Shown one piece after another: positions 57,354 to 64,000 of a DNA stretch of 64,000 nucleotides (within the stretch, counting starts at the first letter, position 1; each line of letters begins with the position of its first letter). The stretch comes from Russula earlei. Taxonomy: Eukaryota > Basidiomycota > Agaricomycetes > Russulales > Russulaceae. The DNA lies in the NCBI GenBank assembly GCA_025769875.1, contig JAGFNK010000024.1:62001-126000 (forward strand). The letters run 5' to 3'. Below the pieces are notes generated by a model. It made no database searches, was not told the origin of the DNA, and was given only the letters and a program-made list of their open reading frames with translations. The position numbers and the translations under genes were made by a program.

Positions 57354-58402
57354 CTCGGCGTTCCTTTTTTTTTTTTTTGGTATTGGGCGGGTGTATGTCG
57401 TGTATGTCGAGAGGTCGAGAGATGAGTGTTGCGTTGTCTCGTTCGATTCGGCGGCCCGGAGAACCCGGAAGGTCGGCTCTGCTACCGTCGTGCTTGCATC
57501 ACCACTTATTGATCGTTCACTTTTGAGGCCGTCTCGGCGTCGAATGCTAGGTGGCAGTTGCTTCTCAAGTCCAGTTGCGTCATGGTCTTCAAAGTCTACA
57601 ACACTACCACGGCAAGCACTCTGTCACGGTGGCCGTGTGCCACATGATGTGGTTGCTCGCTCTCTCCTTGGAGCCCTTCATTCGTTTCAAACAGCTTAGA
57701 CGACCGATCCCAATACTCCCCGGAAGCGCTTGGACGCCCCTTGGTCGATCTCGCCTTTTCTGGGAAACCACGCCACCGATAAGGGCGGTCATCACCAGGT
57801 TTACCTCACTCGTTTTCGTGGAGGTCGGTTTCTCGCCCCAATCTTCCGTTACCGCTCACTTGGTTCTTCTTATCATGGACCTCCTGAGCGCCTCTAGGCC
57901 TGTTTTCGAACACCCTTCACCCGCGGGGCAGGGTATGTGCTGCAATTGCAATCGATTGGAAGAGATAAGGGTATATACTCAGGAGGGGTAACTCGTCAGT
58001 AGGTCGAGGGTGGTCCATCACGCCCTTATGAGATAAAACCATATCAATTTTCACATTTCAACCCAACGATGACAATGCAACACGCGCAACATAGCCACAC
58101 AACATTGGTCTTTCGACCTCTGAAGCCTACCTCACCACCCTCATTTTACCCCCACCATCGTATCGTCACTATCAATGACTCACCCAATAGCAAGCAGTTG
58201 ACCCAGAAAAGTCTTCATGCTTCATGACGTCCTCCCGGCTTCGACCCTTGTTCCCGGTCGGTGCTTGGAGATGGCCAAGGCGATGAGCCAATAAGTACGG
58301 GCGAGCGGGCCACCTTGCTAGTTGAAGAGCCCTTGTAGTTCCGGTACTCTTTTTTTTTTTTTTTGGCGTTATCGTTGAGAAATGTATTGCACCGATCATT
58401 TG
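57354..58402. other. Intergenic region
   Basis: T-rich runs at about 57366-57379 and 58351-58364. A 147-codon open stretch at 57551-57991 (+) has two hydrophobic segments but no known domain. I do not call it a gene. Confidence 0.35.
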
Positions 58403-59834
58403 CTACATAGGTGGAGAGGACTCGACCGATATTGGCTTTTGTACGGCACTCCAGAATTCTTCGCCCTCGAATCTCTTCACAAGTCTGTAATAATATTCTC
58501 TGTGCCGTTCATACTGCTCCCAGACACTCTCGTACATGCCCTCGACGGCCACCTGAGCACGGGTGCGCGCACTCGATTCCTCCAGCCCATCTTGCTGGTC
58601 GTTAAATAGTCGCGCGAGAGCCATTCCAACATAGCATCCCATCTCAAGGGCGGTCATCATTCCTTGAGACGACAGCGGATCAAATGCGAGCGCCGCATCG
58701 CCCACCGCGACCCAGCCCTCGTCAACCAGGTCGCACGGTGGTACGAGTCGCGAAGAGCCTGCGGCAGTGCAGCGAGGGAAGCCACTGCTCTGGCGGATGG
58801 GTTCGTATGCGTGTTTGTTGAGGAGGCCGGAAATGTGCGTCGTTGACCAATGGACCGCCTGGAGGAAGCCCTCTGACCGCCGGGCTTGCCTGGCCGAGGG
58901 GTGCGTAGGGTACGTGTGGAATGAGACGAGGCGTGTCGACGGTGCCGACTCGGAAGTGAGGCGCGGAAGGAGCGCAGTATAAAACCAGCCTTCCGGAGTA
59001 GCTTCAATTACTGTACGGTGATCTGTGTCCGCGTCTGGGGTATCGTCGGGAGAAGGTCCCAGATATAACGTGTAGAAGGAGAGAAGCGGCTCAGACGAGA
59101 TCGTCTTTGCGCCCAGCTGCGGTTAAACATTCGGTTAGAAGGTGGATGGGAAGACTGTTGGTGTGACCCGGGATGTGAGATACCTTGGTGGAAACACTGG
59201 CTTTCCGTCCCGTTGCGTCAACCAACCATCTTGAGAAGAAGGTCGAGGATATGCCGTTCACATCAACGTGGACCGACCAGTGGCTTGAAGAGTTTTTCTC
59301 GGCGTGCTTGAAGGTGCCCTTGATCAGCGTGCTCGCAGATGCGCCGCGGGGTGAGCCATCTATCACGACTTGACGAAGCATCTCGTCAAAGGCAGCTCGA
59401 TCCAGGTGAAGTCCGTGTCCGAACGGATTGAAGATGGCATGGCGTTCTTCGAGAAGAGGAGTGGCCCAGGCCGAGGCATTCCCGGTGCAAGGGGAGTGAT
59501 GGCCCGAAGCGAGGCGAGGTAAGATGGACGGGTGCAGGTGCCGTAACAAGGAGGAGGATTCAGGAGGAAGGGACTCCCCTACCTGCACAGGGAGTCAATC
59601 ATGGCCATTGGTGAAATAGAGGACCAATACGCACCTTGAAGGCAGAGGGATCCGCATTGTCCACCACGAGAAACGACGCGTCCGAGTGTTTCAACAGCGC
59701 CAATGCAGTCGCACAACCGGCAGGTCCGCCTCCAAGCACGATCACTGCTCCAGACGGTCATCCTTGTCTCCCGTTTCGCTGCGTCGACGTCAACGAGGGC
59801 TCTCACCGTGATAAACGGTCTCTGCTCCCTGCAT
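58403..59834 (-). CDS. LodB-like / tryptophan-halogenase-like FAD-dependent monooxygenase (417 aa)
   Basis: Exons 59834-59807, 59747-59635, 59582-59184, 59116-58403 join to 418 codons. The FAD-binding Rossmann motif VIVLGGGPAGCATALAL is near the N-terminus. VGESLPPES, the DATGRKA motif (about residue 170) and the GDAALAFDPLSSQGMMTALEMG segment (about residue 325) are hallmarks of the flavin monooxygenase/halogenase superfamily. The length is close to bacterial LodB/GoxB (about 370 aa), shorter than tryptophan halogenases (about 530), and I see no WxWxIP halogenase motif. It is divergent to a LodA-like gene, as expected if it matures that partner. Substrate is unknown. Confidence 0.85.
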
Positions 59835-60366
59835 CGCGGTAGAGCAGATCCCTTGAGCCAAGCCGAGTTGGATGACTCGTTGTCTAGGCTTCTTTACGTC
59901 GCAGGAACGGCCCTAGAGCATCCCGGAGACTTTTCACGTCCCTGACACAAGGATCCCAAATCGAGTGTTCTTTCGACCACCTGATCCATTGTTAAACTGA
60001 CATTCCCCGACGCCGGCTGCCCAATGCGTGTTGGTTTCCGCAAAGCTTCCGGTATTAGGCAGGGCGATCTGCCAATCTTCCCATGCTAGCGGTCATCTCA
60101 TGGAGTATCGTTATCGATTTCATGGGAGCGAACCCTTTAGCTCGAGCGGGAGCGGGAATCCATTCATTAGTTTGACGGCCTTGCAATCAGGCGCATCCCC
60201 GGACTTTGGAGGAGGGATGGCTCTAGAACGCCAGGCAAAGACTTGGGACTCCACAGCCCGCAGGCCGAGCCAGGGACAATACAACAAGCAAGAATTTAAT
60301 AAATGGAAGCGACGTTTAGCCTCCCTCCTCCACGTCTCGCTCCTCTAAAGTCCCACTTTAGGCACT
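59835..60366. promoter_or_regulatory. Shared divergent promoter of the LodB-like and LodA-like genes
   Basis: The two start codons are 532 bp apart. On the plus side ATTTAATAAAT (60294-60304) lies about 65 bp before the ATG and may serve as TATA element. The rest is unique sequence with no gene. The arrangement suggests co-regulation. Confidence 0.6.
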
Positions 60367-63300
60367 ATGGCGAGCCTACAGGAGGCAATTGATGTCTCTG
60401 CCATCCACACCGTTCGAATATATCCCAGGATTGGGATCGCGAGAGTAGGCAACTCCGTTTCCCCCTCAGGCTGGTACTATGGACCTGAGGTACCCGGACG
60501 ATTCGACGAACCTGAAGTAGGCTTCAAGGACCATAACGGGGCAGTTAATCGACAGGCATGTTTCCTTGTTTGCCGACCACATTCCAGTGTTGATAAATGA
60601 TCGCGCCCTTCCCAGGCTGCGCGTTTCCGAGTCTACGCCTTCGACGCCAAGGGTACAGTTCTGGGCGAGCTTAATAGTCAATCTGGCTTTGATCTTAACT
60701 GGGCCGTCGAAGTGACAAACCGTAAACCTGCTTGGTATACTTTCATGGGTAGGTCGTTCACCCTTAAAGTTGTGCGTCCGAGTACGGGTTCATGATCCTT
60801 CTTCAGGTGGTCAACAGCCTGGGGCTTTCGAACCTGGGAACACCACGCTCCGTAATCCCACAGTTCAACCTGATGTCAGTTCATCGTGCCGCCTCTTATG
60901 TCCAATCATTAATTAACGTCCTCACAGCTTCCTCCAGAGAAACGAGATAAACTCACCATTGCTAGCGGTGTCAAGCAAGTGAGAGGCACACATGCTGACC
61001 CCGTCGCCCTGCAGGGCCAGTTCTATGGATCGAAGGACGTTCCAACGGATGTCTATCTAGGCGAGATAAGCACCGATGGATCTGGTCGTTTGGTGGTCCT
61101 TGCTGGCCGTGGTCATTCTTACTCTATTACCGATAAGGATCAACCCTATCCGTGGATTCTCACCGATTTCGATTCTCCTGACTGGATTGACGACACTTGT
61201 GATGGCAGAGTGAATGTCCAAATTCAGCATCGTGACTCTCATCGGTGCGTGCGACACCTCGCCGCCTCATATTGTTGACGAATTTCCTTCTGTACCATAG
61301 CGTGTTCGTGCCCCGAGAGGCTGCCCGTGTCATCGGGGCAACTCCCAAATTTGCGTTCGGCATATATGCACCTACCTCGCTTTATGACCTTATGGAAGAT
61401 GTTTATGAGAGAGAGAAGCGCACATCTTTCGGAGAAGCGTACGACGTTGGCGTGGTAGGATGGTATAAACACATTTGGCCCCTCCTCCAGCGGCCTTCCC
61501 TTATTAGCTGGGTCAATGGACAAGCTAATCGAGGTCACGGTCAGTCAGGTCATTGTTCTTTGACCTCTGTTTGACCTCATGTATCCGTTCAGGACCCAAC
61601 GCGAACGGCAATTTCTTTGATCCTCAGTGGCAAGAATGGCTTTCTGATCCACGTAAGGAGCGTGAGGCGATCCGTAAAGGAGTCTTGGGTCGTATCCGGC
61701 TGCCCACGACTAATGGAAAGTACGACCGTGCGCGAGCAGGACAGGCCTTCCCTTACTTCATGCCCTGGCTCTCTGGCGATAATGGCACGACCTATTTGTC
61801 GTCCACTTTCTTTGCCCGTTTTGACCTTTCATGTAGGTCGTACGACGTATGGCGATCCCACTACTTTCTCGTCGATCACAGAATTACAGTACGATCGGTT
61901 GGTGAAATGGAGCAAGGGCGATTTCATTGTCGGGCGTCCTCCGCCTCCGCCTCCACCTCACATAGAAGACCTCCCGCTCCAAATGCAGCCGAACGCGCTC
62001 ACCAAGGCATCTTTGGAGTCGACAATTGGCGCGCCGCTGTATCCGGGAATTGAATTGTCCTGGAACGCGGAGCAAAGCGAGACGTACAATCTCGATGTTC
62101 CATTTACCATCAGCGACAATGTCCGCCCAGGAGACTTGACCAAGTACCTTTCGCTCCCCTGGCAGAGCGACTTTTACATGTGTCGATCATATTGGTGATC
62201 GTCGTGGTTTTAGTTGGTTGAACTACGGCTGAGCGATTACCCTCCAGGTGGCCCTCCGCTCGTCCGGATGCTATCGTCACGGTGGAAGTGTATGACAAGG
62301 TCAAGGCCAAGTTTCCCCCAGAGGAGGTCGCGAAGAATCTCAACGACCGTGTCCCTTGGGAACGCGGCCTGTTGCTAAACCATACAGGTGTGTGTTTTGA
62401 TAAGCTTCATTGTACGAAAAGATTCAGGCTTGTCACTTTTCAGATACCTACCCCGATCAACCATTATTTGCCAACACCGATATGGCTAAGCACTGGCACC
62501 AGCTTGGTTTCGTTACACAGAAACCATCTGTTGGACCTACGCCTATATTCGTGGAAGTGCAGCGTGGTGTCATCAAGCGAGACGGCAATTTAACGGGCCC
62601 ACCCAAGGATCATCCACCCTACGGCAGACTCCCTTTGCCACTCCCTGACACGCCCCATCGTAGTATTACGACACTCAAGAGCCTTCGAGAACATCTACGT
62701 GCTGCAATGGCTGTCGAGCTCAGCACTATCCCGCTGTATCTCTACGGGATGTACAGCATTAAGACCCCGAACGCGTACATAAATGATCCCAGGTATCACG
62801 ACCCAATCGTCGGGGCCGTACGTGGTGCGTTCCTGTCGACCTCAATCTGGAGTCTCCGGTCGTAGATCTCTTTAATCCATTCAGGTGTTGTGTCCGAGGA
62901 GATGCTCCACCTCAGCCTTGCAGGAAATATTCTCCTGGCTGTTGGTGGTAAGCCCAGGCTCTATGACCCTCACATTATTCCAAAGTATCCTATGGACATG
63001 CTGGACAGAATCCCACCTCTTCTCCTGCAGCTGAGGGCAATGACCAAGCCCAACCTTGACACTTGGCTGGAGGTTTGGGTTCTGTTCTAGACTGATTTCT
63101 ACTGAGTTCACTGATATATAATAATGCAGGTCGAGAGACCTGAACAGCCTAATGGTGCGCCTGAATCAGATAAATATCATACACTTGGCCAATTTTACGC
63201 CGCCATCAAGGAGGGTAGGTTGATTGTACTGATGCCACTCACGTTCTTTCGGCTCATGGCTCACAGGGCTCGCTTATCTGAACGCACGGATTCCGAACCT

Positions 63301-64000
63301 CTTCGACCCTAACACAGCCCCGTATCAATTTGCGTCCGGCCTGGGCTATCAACCTCAAGTGCGCGATGCAGGAGGCTCAGTCATTGTCACTGATCTGGCT
63401 AGTGCGGATTTGGCAATCGATATCATCGTTGATCAAGGAGAAGGCAATCCAGGACCATTTGATGACAAAGACAATCTTGAAGAATCTCACTATGCTACAT
63501 TCCTTGACCTGCAGAAGGGTAAAGCGACCTGGCATGTACACCCCGTCATAACAAATCCAACAACACGTGGTTACTGGGAACTAGACAAGAGGATTTATCA
63601 GGTTAGAATCGATGTCACTCTTTTAAATACCAATATTCAAAGCGATACACAAAACACAGGTTTCCGTCGCATTTGACGCTGCCTACTGCTTCTTGCTGCT
63701 TACGATCGAGAAGCTATGGACCATCAGTAACGATGATAGCAGGCAGGCTCTTGTCCTTGGCAACATGTTTTCGATCATGATGGGCGTTCTCGCACCATTA
63801 GCGAAGTTCCTAGTAACACAGCGAATCGGCAACTCGGATGAAGTAGCGGGTCCCTGCTTTGGTTATTATCCCTTCAATCGAAAAGAATCGGCCCTCAAAC
63901 AATTGCAACGCGAGATGCGGGAAGCCATCGATGTGTATGTAGACGTCACTCCAGAAACGCCAGACCAAGTCCCTGTAACCGACTATGGCGCGCAAATCGA
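60367..64000 (+). CDS. LodA-like quinoprotein oxidase domain fused to VioB/RebD-type ferritin-like domain (partial)
   Basis: Thirteen exons in the window: 60367-60555, 60616-60748, 60807-60874, 60928-61244, 61301-61539, 61593-61784, 61837-62194, 62248-62387, 62444-62824, 62884-63072, 63130-63214, 63267-63601, 63660-beyond 64000. They give 989 codons with no stop. The N-terminal LodA-like part has VRIYPRIGIARVGNS, RQAARFRVYAFD, GRLVVLAGRGHS, APLYPGIELSW and LPWQSDFYMC...WWPSARPD. From about residue 630 a ferritin-like domain follows (AAMAVELSTIPLYLYGMYSI, VVSEEMLHLSLAGNILLAVGG), with glutamates and histidine at metal-ligand positions. LodA proteins oxidise amino acids with a cysteine tryptophylquinone. 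VioB-type domains dimerise imino acids. No cysteine is present in the segment where I expect the quinone-forming one. Confidence 0.85.
60556..60615 (+). other. GC-AG intron in the LodA-like gene
   Basis: The exon ends CAG and the intron begins GCATGT, a good GC-type donor, and ends CCCAG. The joined residues NRQAARFRVY match the family, so the GC donor is needed. Confidence 0.65.

Noticed and set aside
57551..57991. 147-codon open stretch with hydrophobic segments
   Set aside because: No recognisable domain, no supported splice partner, and its composition fits random GC-rich intergenic DNA.
1..64000. CRISPR arrays, bacterial operons or ribosomal RNA genes
   Set aside because: No spaced direct repeats of that kind, no polycistronic layout and no rRNA-like sequence; the genes are spliced and eukaryotic.

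Overview
The window is genomic DNA of a filamentous basidiomycete, most likely an Agaricomycete. The evidence is spliced genes with many short introns (mostly 50-70 nt), fungal housekeeping proteins (BEM1-type scaffold, NOT3/NOT5, MRC1, RPL3, RPS7, mitochondrial L12, TTC4/CNS1), and chromovirus, copia and pogo transposons of the kind common in Agaricomycetes. GC-rich gene islands alternate with AT-richer transposon blocks.

Region 1 (1-19750) is a nested transposon pile. A plus-strand chromovirus fragment (about 275-605) ends in an LTR whose first 19 bp are at 606-624 and whose remainder is at 18449-19033. A complete minus-strand chromovirus of the same family (625-18448) sits inside that LTR, flanked by a CCCTT target duplication. 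That element was later hit by a solo LTR (5112-5657), by a solo LTR of its own family (6780-8225, itself hit by another solo LTR at 7256-8085), and by an 8.2-kb copia element (9234-17454). The copia element carries a pogo-type DNA transposon (10160-13101). Most insertions have exact target duplications, and the interrupted reading frames close when the insertions are removed on paper. A further solo LTR (19157-19750) follows.

Region 2 (about 20200-38717) is a gene island: a predicted secreted protein, CNS1/TTC4, RPS7, a Rab GTPase with an unusual insert, AMMECR1, a single-exon PPR protein (minus), RPL3 (minus) and MRC1.

Region 3 (about 38720-50700) is gene-poor and full of old repeats: LTR relics, a hAT relic, and a decayed pogo transposase whose frame runs into a SAP domain through a solo LTR.

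Region 4 (50710-64000) is a second gene island: BEM1 (minus), NOT3/NOT5, mitochondrial bL12m (minus), then a divergent pair. The pair is a flavoprotein of the LodB / tryptophan-halogenase-like type (minus) and a large LodA-like protein fused to a VioB/RebD-type ferritin-like domain (plus, running off the right edge).

The divergent pair is the most interesting system here. In bacteria, LodB-type flavoproteins mature the quinone cofactor of LodA-type oxidases. VioB/RebD-type ferritin-like enzymes couple oxidised amino-acid imines. The fungal locus appears to place both ideas in two genes sharing one 0.5-kb promoter. Three housekeeping genes (CNS1, RPL3, MRC1) each contain a one-base frame break that may be an assembly indel or a very short intron.
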